This document shows, piece by piece, positions 16,496-24,865 of a stretch of 47,111 bases of DNA. Origin of the DNA: Clostridium sp. D53t1_180928_C8 (GTDB lineage: Bacteria; Bacillota; Clostridia; Clostridiales; Clostridiaceae); the NCBI RefSeq assembly GCF_015667795.1, contig NZ_JADPEL010000002.1:1-47111 (forward strand), read 5' to 3'. The translations under genes and the position numbers were made by a program. The notes under the pieces are model-generated. The model ran no database searches and was not told the origin of the DNA. It saw nothing but the letters and a program-made list of their open reading frames with translations. Within the stretch, counting starts at the first letter, position 1. Every line of letters begins with the position of its first letter.

Positions 16496-16524
16496 TTGAC
16501 ATATTATTTCATCTAATATATTAT
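16496..16524 (+). promoter_or_regulatory. Promoter of the DAACS symporter gene
   Basis: TTGACA (16496-16501), a 17-bp spacer and TATTAT (16519-16524) lie about 130 bases before the ATG at 16657. Confidence 0.55.
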
Positions 16525-16656
16525 TTATCGTAGCGTTAAATAGTTATATTCCATTAATAAAATATTCAACACTTAATTTTCAATCTGTTAATTTACAACC
16601 TTTACATAGGCTAAATATTATCAGCATTTTAATATTAATTATTGGGAGATAATTTT

Positions 16657-18018
16657 ATGAAGTTTAATTTTACAAAAGGAAAAAATAAATCTACTGAGCT
16701 TGCTATAAGAATGGCAATATCTCTTGTACTAGCTCTAATTATCGGCTCTGCTTTCATATTACTAAGAGAAACATTAATTGCTAATGATAAAATCTTTATA
16801 TGGAATACTATTAATAATATTTTATTTCAAGATATAACTACTGATGAAGGAAGAAACTCTATAGGTATCTTTTACATATTAGGGCAGCTATTTATTAACT
16901 GTCTTCAATTAATAATAATTCCAATGGTATTTTCATCAATAGCACTTGCTATGTGTCATATTAGTGATACTAAAAAACTTGGAAGAATATCATCAAAAAC
17001 ACTATTAGGATTTTTAGCTACATCTGTATTTGCATTAGCAACTGCATGTCTATTTGGTTTTACTGCTTACAAGCTTGGCTTCTTTAATATTAATCTTTCT
17101 AGCGACGTTGCTACATCTGTGACTACAGCTAGTGGAAATAATCCCTTGCTTGTAATACTTAATGCTGTTCCTAATAACATAGCTAACGTTATGACAAATA
17201 ATTCAATGGTATTATCCATAGTATTTTTAGCTGTAGTTGTTGGTTTATGTATTAATTCTCTTGGTGAGAAAATATTAGTTTTAAAGAGTTTACTTATTGA
17301 TATTAATAATATAATTAGTGTATTTTTAGGGTTTATTATAACTAAATTTAGTCCTATTGCTGTTTTCGTATTAGTTACTAGAACTTTTGCAGTATATGGG
17401 CTAGATCGTTTAAAACCGGCTTTAGCATATATGCTTACAGTTGCAATTGCATCAATAATATTTTTAATGATTGCTTACCCACTATTTGTTTATTTATTAA
17501 CTAAATTAAATCCAATTATATTTATGAAAAAAATTGCTAAAGTTGCTCTTTTAGGTTTTTCAGCTGCAGCCTCTTCTGCTGCATTATCATTAAATGAAAA
17601 AACAACAGTTGAAGAACTTGGAGTTGATAAAGATATTGCCTCTTTTGTACTTCCCTTAGGAATGACTATTAATATGAATGGTACTGCAATAATGCAAGTA
17701 ATAGCAGCTATATTTATTGCTGCTAGTTCTGGTTACTCATTAACTATTCAAAATATAATATTAATAGCAGTTTTAGCACTAATAGCTTCTATAGGAACAC
17801 CATCTGCACCTGGTTCATCATCAATAATACTTTTCACAGTATTAACAGGAATGGGATTTAATAATGAAGCTACACTTATAGCTTATTCATTAATTATTGC
17901 TATAAATAGACCTATAGATATGCTTATTACTTGTTTAAATGTAATTGGCGATTCTGCAACTGCTGTTGTTGTTGCTAACTCTGAAGGCTCTTTAGATAAA
18001 AATATCTATAATAATTAA
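16657..18018 (+). CDS. Dicarboxylate/amino acid:cation symporter (DAACS family)
   Basis: The 453-residue protein has the SDF/GltPh fold: eight spans plus two re-entrant loops. It carries the serine-rich hairpin FSAAASSAALSLNEKTTVEELGV, the cation site MTINMNGTA, and GTPSAPGSSSIILF in the second hairpin. These proteins import glutamate, aspartate, C4-dicarboxylates or neutral amino acids with sodium or protons. The ATG at 16657 is preferred over an upstream TTG (16642) because GGGAGA lies eight bases before it. Its location at the end of the shikimate/quinate module and the nearby boxes raise the possibility that it imports a hydroxylated carboxylic acid such as shikimate or quinate; that is inference. 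Confidence 0.85.
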   Translation: MKFNFTKGKNKSTELAIRMAISLVLALIIGSAFILLRETLIANDKIFIWNTINNILFQDITTDEGRNSIGIFYILGQLFINCLQLIIIPMVFSSIALAMCHISDTKKLGRISSKTLLGFLATSVFALATACLFGFTAYKLGFFNINLSSDVATSVTTASGNNPLLVILNAVPNNIANVMTNNSMVLSIVFLAVVVGLCINSLGEKILVLKSLLIDINNIISVFLGFIITKFSPIAVFVLVTRTFAVYGLDRLKPALAYMLTVAIASIIFLMIAYPLFVYLLTKLNPIIFMKKIAKVALLGFSAAASSAALSLNEKTTVEELGVDKDIASFVLPLGMTINMNGTAIMQVIAAIFIAASSGYSLTIQNIILIAVLALIASIGTPSAPGSSSIILFTVLTGMGFNNEATLIAYSLIIAINRPIDMLITCLNVIGDSATAVVVANSEGSLDKNIYNN

Positions 18019-18061
18019 ATTAAAAGGAGTATCTACTACTATCTTAGATACTCCTTTTAAT
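18019..18061. terminator. Bidirectional terminator
   Basis: A 17-bp perfect stem (18019-18035 with 18045-18061) ends in ATTAAAAGG and its complement. It follows the symporter stop directly and faces the convergent anti-sigma gene. Confidence 0.85.
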
Positions 18062-18090
18062 ATTTTAAAATTACACTAATAATACCCTAT

Positions 18091-18402
18091 CTATATATTG
18101 TTTTCACTTATATTTCCTTGATTATATTCTATATTATTGTCCATTATCTTATTTCCTTCATGTAATGTAAAGGCTGTTGGAATAATGGATAATATTGCAG
18201 CTATAACACCAATCCTTCCAATTGGAATTTCTATTTCATAATTAAAAAAATCATAAACTCTCTTCTTAAAGCCTTTATTTATTAAAGCTTCTGTATTTAT
18301 TTTCTCTTTTAACTCTGAAGTTAATTTTATATCATCAAAACTATTCTTTATTTTGCTTCTTACTTCATCATCAAATAATGAATCAAAATCTTTATTATCC
18401 AA
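18091..18402 (-). CDS. Probable membrane-bound anti-sigma factor
   Basis: This 103-residue protein starts with an acidic cytoplasmic part (MDNKDFDSLFDDEVRSKIK), has one transmembrane span (about 64-82, IGVIAAILSIIPTAF) and a short outside tail. It begins with TTG immediately after the sigma factor stop (TAATTG), with AAGGAGGG just upstream, so the two are translated together. Size, topology and coupling fit an anti-sigma factor for the ECF sigma factor. No zinc HxxxCxxC motif is seen, and I cannot name its family. Confidence 0.65.
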   Translation of the reverse strand: MDNKDFDSLFDDEVRSKIKNSFDDIKLTSELKEKINTEALINKGFKKRVYDFFNYEIEIPIGRIGVIAAILSIIPTAFTLHEGNKIMDNNIEYNQGNISENNI

Positions 18403-18957
18403 TTAAATTCCCTCCTTTTCAATAATCCTTTTTAACGCTATTTTACCTCGCTTAAGTCTAGTCTTTATAGTATTTTCTTTTTCTCCAAGTATAATTGCAA
18501 TTTCTGTTATTTTCATTTCTTCAAAATAAAACATATATAGCAATACTCTATATTTTTCAGGAATTTTCATTAAAGCTAATCTTATATTTTTAGCTGTTAA
18601 GGTTTTTAATATAATCTCTTCTGTAGCCTTATTATCATTAATAAAGTCTATATATAGAGATATATCGTCTAATTTAAATTTATTTTTCTTCTTTAATATA
18701 TCAAAGCAAGTATTTATGGATATTTTATAAATCCAAGTATATATTGATGAATCTCCTTTATATCTTCTTATATTTTTAAACACCTTAAGAAACACTTCTT
18801 GAGTTGCATCTTCTGCCTCTTCTATATTACCTAGTTGTACAAAACATAGCTTTAATATCTTATCACCATAAACTTCTATAATTTCTTCTACTACAGCCTG
18901 ACTATCATCATTTATTCTATTTAATAACTCTTTCCCCCTTAGGTTATCTATCATCAT
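18403..18957 (-). CDS. ECF-type RNA polymerase sigma factor
   Basis: A protein of about 184 residues with region 2 (AEDATQEVFLKVFKNIRRYKG, then IYTWIYKISINTCFDIL) and region 4 (IPEKYRVLLYMFYFEEMKIT, EIAIILGEKENTIKTRLKRG). Regions 1 and 3 are absent, which is the ECF pattern. I chose the ATG at 18957, which overlaps the upstream stop as ATGA; a GTG at 18972 is an alternative adding five residues. It lies between the TPR protein gene and the probable anti-sigma gene. An ECF-like promoter (20715-20743) suggests that it drives its own operon. Confidence 0.9.
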   Translation of the reverse strand: MMIDNLRGKELLNRINDDSQAVVEEIIEVYGDKILKLCFVQLGNIEEAEDATQEVFLKVFKNIRRYKGDSSIYTWIYKISINTCFDILKKKNKFKLDDISLYIDFINDNKATEEIILKTLTAKNIRLALMKIPEKYRVLLYMFYFEEMKITEIAIILGEKENTIKTRLKRGKIALKRIIEKEGI

Positions 18958-20681
18958 TCTATTACATACCACTCTCTCATTTTTTTATCAAAACCTGTTT
19001 TATTAATTTCTTCTAATCTATTTATTAATTCATCTCCAAGCTCAGTATCTCCTCTTTCATAAGCAATTCTCATTAATGGGTAAATATATTCCTTATTCAT
19101 AGGATCATTTTTCAACTTTTCATATAGCCAATTATATCCTTCATCTATTTTATAATCTAATATCAGCTTTTCACCTTCATTTAACTTCTTCTTTTTTAGC
19201 TTAACTTCAATTGGCTTAGTAGATTTTGATAATATTAGTCCATTTTCATCATACGCATTAACACTTATATATATTTTTTCAGTATCTATAGCTCCCAAAT
19301 AATATTCAGAACTCATTCTAAAATTTCCATCTTCATCTTCTGTTTGAGTCATAATTGAAAAACTTTGAAGTGAACCTTTAGTTAATGGAATCCTTATTTC
19401 ATTATCACTTGTTATCTCATTAATATATATTACGTAACAATCAATACCAATATCTACTCCATAATAATAAGCATTAGGATATTCTTCACAATTAATAACT
19501 ATTTGATCATTCTCATAATCAGCCTTTATATCATTAACCTTAACTTCATCATTTAAAGTAATATCAATATTAACTTTTTCTCCTTCATTTAAAGATATAG
19601 GAGTAACATTTTCCTGTCTTGAAACCTTATCTCCATAAACAGATGGTATAGATAAAATTATTCCATAATCTATATTTGGAAAAACCTTATTAAAAGTAAA
19701 TTCTCCATTTTCATCTGTATAAACAGTTTGATTATATTTATAGTTAGATCCATTAAAATCTAATCTACCATTTTCAGGGTTAATACCAATACCACCCCAT
19801 TGTTCATGTAAAATAACAGCTGTATTAGCTATTGCTTTTCCCTTAACTGTTACTTTTCCACTTATTTCTCCAAAATTAATGTTTTCTGTACTTACTCCTT
19901 TTTCATACCATTCTATAGGTCTAATAAAATCTATATCCTTTAAAATATCAGCTGAAACTATTAACTTATTTTTTTCAGCCTCTTCTCTTAATTTTTCATT
20001 ATATTTATCAATATCCTTGGAGTCTACTAAATTACCTTCTGTTTCAATTTTATCAATATCACCTTTAATATAATTAATAGAATTTTTATATCCCTTTAAT
20101 ACTGGTAGATATTCTTCATTTTCATCACATAAATTTAAAGCTTTATCATACTCCCCTTGCTTTGCATAATATATAATTTCATTTAATAATGCTACTTGAT
20201 TAATAGCTTCACTTTTACTCTTTTTAGCTTCCATTATTAAATCAAATGCTTTATCAGCATTTCCTAAAACCATTTCTAGGTTTATTAAAGCATTTAAATT
20301 TTTAGCGTAATAACTATCTTCTTCTCCTAATTCTATTCCCTTTTCAAAATAACTCTTTGCAATTAAGGCTTGCTCCATATTTCCACTTTTAATTGAAGTA
20401 AGAGTAGTTCCATTTGAATAGTAATATAGCACTTCCCTAATATAATCATAATTACTCATAGCAATCATATAATAAGTTCTTCCCATATCAAATTTAAATG
20501 TTGGATAGTGCTCATATAGCTTTAAAAACCCTGAAGTATATGTCTTTATATTGCTTTCATTTCTGTTGCTACCAGCCTCAAAACCTATAACCCCTATAAA
20601 GTAAAATATATATGGAATAGTAAAAAATAAAATAAATATTGATAATATAATTGTTTTAACTTTTATCTTTATTACCTTCAT
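18954..20681 (-). CDS. Membrane-anchored TPR protein with beta-sandwich domains
   Basis: This 575-residue protein has an N-terminal anchor (about 9-32), a helical TPR-like region (about 45-215; repeats of the kind YFEKGIELGEEDSYYAKNL), a carboxypeptidase-regulatory-like beta domain (about 270-375, ISGKVTVKGKAIANTAVIL and VYTDENGEFTFNKVFP), a further beta-rich part, and a C-terminal helical piece (GDTELGDELINRLEEIN). It is the first gene of the operon with the sigma factor and overlaps it by four bases. It probably faces outside the cell and may sense or bind an envelope component for the ECF system. I know no named homologue; the function is inferred from context. Confidence 0.7.
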   Translation of the reverse strand: MKVIKIKVKTIILSIFILFFTIPYIFYFIGVIGFEAGSNRNESNIKTYTSGFLKLYEHYPTFKFDMGRTYYMIAMSNYDYIREVLYYYSNGTTLTSIKSGNMEQALIAKSYFEKGIELGEEDSYYAKNLNALINLEMVLGNADKAFDLIMEAKKSKSEAINQVALLNEIIYYAKQGEYDKALNLCDENEEYLPVLKGYKNSINYIKGDIDKIETEGNLVDSKDIDKYNEKLREEAEKNKLIVSADILKDIDFIRPIEWYEKGVSTENINFGEISGKVTVKGKAIANTAVILHEQWGGIGINPENGRLDFNGSNYKYNQTVYTDENGEFTFNKVFPNIDYGIILSIPSVYGDKVSRQENVTPISLNEGEKVNIDITLNDEVKVNDIKADYENDQIVINCEEYPNAYYYGVDIGIDCYVIYINEITSDNEIRIPLTKGSLQSFSIMTQTEDEDGNFRMSSEYYLGAIDTEKIYISVNAYDENGLILSKSTKPIEVKLKKKKLNEGEKLILDYKIDEGYNWLYEKLKNDPMNKEYIYPLMRIAYERGDTELGDELINRLEEINKTGFDKKMREWYVIE

Positions 20682-20714
20682 TAATATGTGTCCCCCTTTT
20701 CCTCTTATATAATC

Positions 20715-20743
20715 TTAGACTTATATTTTTTAAAAAGGTTTCA
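20715..20743 (-). promoter_or_regulatory. ECF-like promoter of the TPR/sigma/anti-sigma operon
   Basis: On the minus strand TGAAACC (20743-20737) is followed by a T-run and, after a 17-bp spacer measured from TGAAAC, GTCTAA (20720-20715). This resembles the TGAAAC-N16/17-CGTC promoters of Gram-positive ECF sigma factors. It lies about 27 bases before the ATG at 20681, so the encoded sigma factor probably autoregulates. Confidence 0.55.
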
Positions 20744-20750
20744 CAAATAT

Positions 20751-20786
20751 AAAAATAAAGCATCTAAAATAAGATGCTTTATTTTT
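20751..20786. terminator. Terminator of the ABC operon
   Basis: A 15-bp perfect stem (AAAAATAAAGCATCT, 20751-20765, with 20772-20786) with A and T flanks lies after the permease stop at 20803. Confidence 0.8.
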
Positions 20787-20802
20787 ATATCTCTTTTATC
20801 TA

Positions 20803-21558
20803 TTATTTTTCCTTAATTACAGCTTTTCTAATTAATAAAAATGATACTCCACATAAAATTATTGTTATTACTAAAAATGTTAATATGCATGCAAAAACAT
20901 TTACCGGATTAAAACCAAATATATAATCAAAAAACTTATTTATTTTCATTGTTAATCCAGGATTTTTTATAGAAAAATTGCCACTAAATATTATAAATGC
21001 TATTGGAATAGCTGATACTATTACTTTTATATAACTATTAGATCTATAATAAACCATGTTAATTACTATACCTGCTACATAAGCTAAAAGACAAAATGTA
21101 AATTGAAATAAAATTGTATTAATAATAGTAGTAAAACTATTATTTTGCACCCAATAACCTTGATAAACACTATTCATTCCATCGATTAAATTTCCATAAG
21201 CCATATCATAAAGAGTAGGATTTTTAACAAAAATATTATTTAATCTATTAATTATAATATCTATAATTGACATAGATAAAGACACTGGCACACTTGATAT
21301 TAATAAACCTTTAATAAATGTTTTTCTTGAAACACCACTACTTTTAGCAAAATAAAAATTTGATTTAAAAGAATTTAATCCACAAACAAATAAAAATATT
21401 ATAGTTGCAAACTCTAGTCCTGACATTGTACTGTTTATATTATTAATATAATTAATTGTACATAAGCCTATAATTATAACAATAAATATTGAATAATATA
21501 TTGCTGCAGATTTCATAATACTTTCAATATTCATCTTAGCAATCTTCAAACTTTTCAT
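20803..21558 (-). CDS. ABC-2-like transporter permease
   Basis: This 251-residue protein has six hydrophobic spans and little else. The first is near residues 19-38 (SIFIVIIIGLCTINYINNI); the last is followed by RKAVIKEK at the C-terminus. It starts one base after the ATPase stop with AGGAGGAGG upstream, so it is the membrane partner of that ATPase. The GntR-ATPase-permease order matches YtrABC-like systems, which respond to cell-wall antibiotics in Bacillus. The substrate is unknown. Confidence 0.75.
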   Translation of the reverse strand: MKSLKIAKMNIESIMKSAAIYYSIFIVIIIGLCTINYINNINSTMSGLEFATIIFLFVCGLNSFKSNFYFAKSSGVSRKTFIKGLLISSVPVSLSMSIIDIIINRLNNIFVKNPTLYDMAYGNLIDGMNSVYQGYWVQNNSFTTIINTILFQFTFCLLAYVAGIVINMVYYRSNSYIKVIVSAIPIAFIIFSGNFSIKNPGLTMKINKFFDYIFGFNPVNVFACILTFLVITIILCGVSFLLIRKAVIKEK

Positions 21559-21559
21559 A

Positions 21560-22432
21560 TTAAACCTCCTCCTTTTCAGTTAAATATATAAATAACTTTT
21601 GTAATTCAACCTTTGAAAACTTTAAGTCTAAATCTTCCGCTAACTTCTTATCTTCCTTAGTTAAATTACCTATTATAGTGGCAGATTTAAATGATGTTAT
21701 TTCTTCAATATTTACTATATTTTTTGCTTCTACAAACTTATCTATATTTTCAGTTAATCCTGAAACTGTATATGATTTTTCTAATAATTCCTCTGCTTCA
21801 TCACTAGTAATAATTTTACCATTATTTAAAATAACTACCTTTTCTATTAAATTTGAAACTTCTTCAATAATATGAGTAGATAAAATTATAGTTTTAGGGC
21901 TTTCAATATAATTTTCCATTAGCACTTTATAAAATAATTCTCTATGATTTGCATCAAGTCCTAATACAGGCTCATCAAATATTAGTACTTCTGCATTTGA
22001 AGCAAGTGCAGTTATTATTTTGCATATTGAATTATAGCCTGTAGAGAGATTCTTTATTTTAGTATTAACATTTAGACTAAACTTTTTGGCTAATTCTAAA
22101 GAATACTTACTATCAAAATTATTATAAAATTCCTTAGTCCATTTAAATATATCTTTTACTTTAAAGTCCTCTGGATAAAGAGTTTTTTCAGTCATAAAAT
22201 ATATCTTTTCTAACGCCTTGTCATTTTCATATACATTTTCACCATCAACTGTTATTTCACCAGAATCAACTATTGCCCTATCAGTAATTAAATTTAATAA
22301 AGTAGTTTTTCCAGCCCCATTTCTACCTAGTAAACCATAAATTTTATTTTTCTCAAAAGTTATATTTATATCTTTTAAAACTTCTTTTTTGTTATAACTT
22401 TTATTTACCCTTTTAACCTTTATTGTAGCCAT
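21560..22432 (-). CDS. ABC transporter ATP-binding protein
   Basis: The 290-residue ATPase has Walker A GRNGAGKTT (about 36-44), a Q-loop region, signature LSTGYNS in place of LSGGQ, Walker B LIFDEPVLGLDA and the switch His in STHIIEEV. The altered signature is common in YtrB-type ATPases. The C-terminal 70 residues form a regulatory-like tail. It lies between a GntR regulator (four bases upstream) and its permease. Confidence 0.9.
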   Translation of the reverse strand: MATIKVKRVNKSYNKKEVLKDINITFEKNKIYGLLGRNGAGKTTLLNLITDRAIVDSGEITVDGENVYENDKALEKIYFMTEKTLYPEDFKVKDIFKWTKEFYNNFDSKYSLELAKKFSLNVNTKIKNLSTGYNSICKIITALASNAEVLIFDEPVLGLDANHRELFYKVLMENYIESPKTIILSTHIIEEVSNLIEKVVILNNGKIITSDEAEELLEKSYTVSGLTENIDKFVEAKNIVNIEEITSFKSATIIGNLTKEDKKLAEDLDLKFSKVELQKLFIYLTEKEEV

Positions 22433-22436
22433 ATTT

Positions 22437-22799
22437 TTACCCCTCTTTATTAATCATTTTTATAATATCTTCAATTGATATATTTAATTTCTTTGCCTCA
22501 TCTAAAAGTGTAATTATATAATCATTAAAGAAACTTTCTTTTCTTTTACTCATTAATAATTCCTTACTTCCTTTTGAAACAAACATACCAACACCCCTTT
22601 TTTTATATATAATTCCTTCATCAACTAAAATATTAAATCCTTTTCCCACAGTAGCTGGATTTATCTTATACTTAACTGATATTTCTGTAGTTGATGGTAT
22701 CATTTCATCTTCTTCGAAAATTCCCTTTATAATATTATCTTCTATCGATTGTGCTATTTGAATGTAAATAGGAATATCATTGTTAAATTCTATAATCAT
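22437..22799 (-). CDS. GntR family regulator, YtrA type
   Basis: This 120-residue protein has a GntR winged helix (about 10-75: IYIQIAQSIEDNIIKGIFE, PSTTEISVKYKINPATVGKG, GIIYKKRGVGMFV) and only a short helical tail, which is the YtrA subfamily. Such proteins repress the ABC operon that they head. An 8-bp inverted repeat at 22838-22859 overlaps the -10 region and the expected transcription start and is the likely operator. Confidence 0.9.
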   Translation of the reverse strand: MIIEFNNDIPIYIQIAQSIEDNIIKGIFEEDEMIPSTTEISVKYKINPATVGKGFNILVDEGIIYKKRGVGMFVSKGSKELLMSKRKESFFNDYIITLLDEAKKLNISIEDIIKMINKEG

Positions 22800-22837
22800 A
22801 TTTTATTCTAACCTCCCTTTTGTTTAGTAGTTAATTA

Positions 22838-22886
22838 GTTAATTACTTATATAATTAACTATATAACTTCTGGTTATACCTGTCAA
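22838..22886 (-). promoter_or_regulatory. Promoter and operator of the GntR/ABC operon
   Basis: On the minus strand TTGACA (22886-22881), a 17-bp spacer and TATAGT (22863-22858) form a strong promoter. A dyad GTTAATTA-N6-TAATTAAC (22838-22859) touches the -10 and covers the start, the right place for a repressor. AGTTAATT is also tandemly repeated at 22829-22844. Confidence 0.65.
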
Positions 22887-23009
22887 CTAATTTAATGTAT
22901 ATTTAGTATATTTTTACAAATAACTTTATAAACATTATCTAATATGATATTGATCTTATTTTATTGTATAATATATCTATTATTTAATAATTGAAGGGAG
23001 TTATGTTAA

Positions 23010-23567
23010 ATGAAAGAATTAGAAACTAGAGTAATGGATATTGATGTTGAAGATATTAGAAATAAAATGAATTCTTTAGGCGCTGTTAAAGTTAAATCTG
23101 AAGATCAAGTTAATGAAATATATGACTTTGAGGATGGTAGGCTTTTAGCTGCTAAAGGCTATGCAAGAGTTAGAACTACTATTGATAGACTTACTGGCAA
23201 AGAAACTGTATTTATGACTACAAAAAAAATGTTAAGTCAAGGTACATTTAAAGTTATGGAAGAAAATGAAACTATAGTTGAAGATGGAGAAATGGCTAGA
23301 AAAATATTTAAATCTTTAGGCCTTATGCTTCAAGAATCTATTTCTAAATATAGAGAAAGCTATAAAATCAATGATTCTTTAATTGAAATTGATATTAATG
23401 ATAAGAGCTTTTGTCCTTTTCCATACTTAGAAATTGAAACTACTTCTGAAGAAAAACTTGAAGAGACACTTAAATTAATAGGTTATACTTTAGCTGATAC
23501 TACGTCTAAAACTATTTATGAAATTCTTGCCGAAAGAGGAATAGAAGGTAAAATAAAAGGAAGATAA
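23010..23567 (+). CDS. CYTH domain protein
   Basis: The 185-residue protein has the CYTH tunnel fold signature near its start (ELETRV, an ExExK-like motif with Arg in the Lys position), charged strands ARVRTT, KYRESYKIN and IEIDIND, and YLEIETTS near the end. CYTH proteins act on triphosphates (thiamine triphosphate, inorganic triphosphate) or as class IV adenylate cyclases; the sequence alone does not separate these. It is a single gene with GAAGGGAG upstream and a terminator downstream. Confidence 0.85.
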   Translation: MKELETRVMDIDVEDIRNKMNSLGAVKVKSEDQVNEIYDFEDGRLLAAKGYARVRTTIDRLTGKETVFMTTKKMLSQGTFKVMEENETIVEDGEMARKIFKSLGLMLQESISKYRESYKINDSLIEIDINDKSFCPFPYLEIETTSEEKLEETLKLIGYTLADTTSKTIYEILAERGIEGKIKGR

Positions 23568-23584
23568 AAAATATCGTAAAGAAA

Positions 23585-23650
23585 AAAAGTTAAGGACCTA
23601 TCGTCAATTAAGTTTTAAACTTCTTAACTGCCTACCAGGCCTTAACTTTT
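23585..23650. terminator. Long bidirectional terminator
   Basis: AAAAGTTAAGG (23585-23595) pairs with CCTTAACTTTT (23640-23650), with an inner AAGTTT/AAACTT hairpin. T runs occur on both strands, serving the convergent CYTH and deacetylase genes. Confidence 0.65.
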
Positions 23651-23689
23651 ATATATTTTGTAATTTAATTATTTGACTCATATTATATT

Positions 23690-24688
23690 TTACTTTATAG
23701 TCTTAAACTCAAAACCTTTGCTTTGTAAATACTCAATTATTCTTGGAAGGGCCTTTACAGTTTCTTCTTTTCCATAAGTGTCATGCATTAATAAAACAAC
23801 GCTATCTGCATTTGGTCCTAAAGCTTCTACACTTTCTTTAGTACATTGTACTAATTGATCTGCATTTTTCTTTGCACCTTCAGCATCTTTGTCTAAGGCA
23901 TTCCAGTCTACATTATAATATCCATCTTGTTCCATGGCCTCCTTCATCGCTGTACGACCGTCCCATGACCAATATCCACCCGGTAATCTAATTACTCTTG
24001 TTGTAAAGTCTTTTCCTAATACTTCTTTCATTACATTTTCATTTTTTTGAAGGTCTGATACAATATTATTTACATTCATAACTCTATTAGGATATAAATA
24101 TGAATAGTCATGGCTATATGTATGATTTGCTATTGCATGTCCTCTAGCAACTTCCTCTTTTAGTAATTCTTTTGCTTGATCATTAGCTGATATAGATGTT
24201 CCTAAAACAAAGAATGTTGCTTTTACATTATATTTATCTAATATATCTAATACACCTGGGGTATTAGTAGTTGATGGTCCATCATCAAAAGTTAAATAAA
24301 CAACCTTCTTACCATCTGTTCTTACAGGATATGTTTTAGTTCCATTTAAAAGTCCCTTAGTATTTGCTGCAACAACCGCCCCATCATCTGCATTAGGGTC
24401 TTCTTCAAATGATGTATAACCACTATTATCTAATTTAGGAACTTCTACCTTATCTTTATTCTCTGCCTCTTCCTTATTATTAGATTGTCCATTATCAATT
24501 GTCTCATTGTCATTTTTACCATCATTACTTGTCCCATTATTTTCTATTTGCAAATTTTGATTTTCATGTTTAGGAATAAATTTAATTCCTACAAATACTG
24601 CAATCACTATTAAAATACATATTGCTAATATAGCCTTTTTTCTTTGTCTTTTCTTCTTTTTACTAACTCTTTTATTCTTATGATCCAT
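23690..24688 (-). CDS. Peptidoglycan/polysaccharide deacetylase (NodB domain), copy 1
   Basis: This membrane-anchored extracellular enzyme, about 332 residues, has a very basic cytoplasmic start (KNKRVSKKKKRQRKK), one transmembrane span, an Asn/Asp/Glu-rich linker, then a NodB domain: TFDDG (catalytic Asp and metal Asp), HTYSH (zinc His pair), RLPGGYWSW, DWNALD and VLLMHDTYG. Such enzymes remove acetyl groups from GlcNAc in peptidoglycan and give lysozyme resistance. The frame extends upstream to 24814, but the ATG at 24688 aligns with the start of copy 2; its GGAGG is 13 bases away, so the start is uncertain (24730 is possible). It is followed upstream by a close paralogue. Confidence 0.88.
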   Translation of the reverse strand: MDHKNKRVSKKKKRQRKKAILAICILIVIAVFVGIKFIPKHENQNLQIENNGTSNDGKNDNETIDNGQSNNKEEAENKDKVEVPKLDNSGYTSFEEDPNADDGAVVAANTKGLLNGTKTYPVRTDGKKVVYLTFDDGPSTTNTPGVLDILDKYNVKATFFVLGTSISANDQAKELLKEEVARGHAIANHTYSHDYSYLYPNRVMNVNNIVSDLQKNENVMKEVLGKDFTTRVIRLPGGYWSWDGRTAMKEAMEQDGYYNVDWNALDKDAEGAKKNADQLVQCTKESVEALGPNADSVVLLMHDTYGKEETVKALPRIIEYLQSKGFEFKTIK

Positions 24689-24823
24689 TATTTTATGTTT
24701 TCCTCCACCATTTTTTTTAATTAATTTCATTATACATCTGCTCTTTTCTCTAATAATACTATACAACATATCTATATATAAATTCGTTACAAAAGTATTA
24801 CAATTATATTTCAATAAAAAAAT

Positions 24824-24852
24824 AAAAGGACAAGTTTTTTACTTATCCCTTA
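24824..24852 (-). terminator. Terminator between the deacetylase genes
   Basis: On the minus strand AAGGGATAAGT pairs with CTTGTCCTTTT across a six-A loop, and a T-rich run follows. It ends the copy 2 transcript. Confidence 0.6.
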
Positions 24853-24865
24853 TTTATGTATCTAA

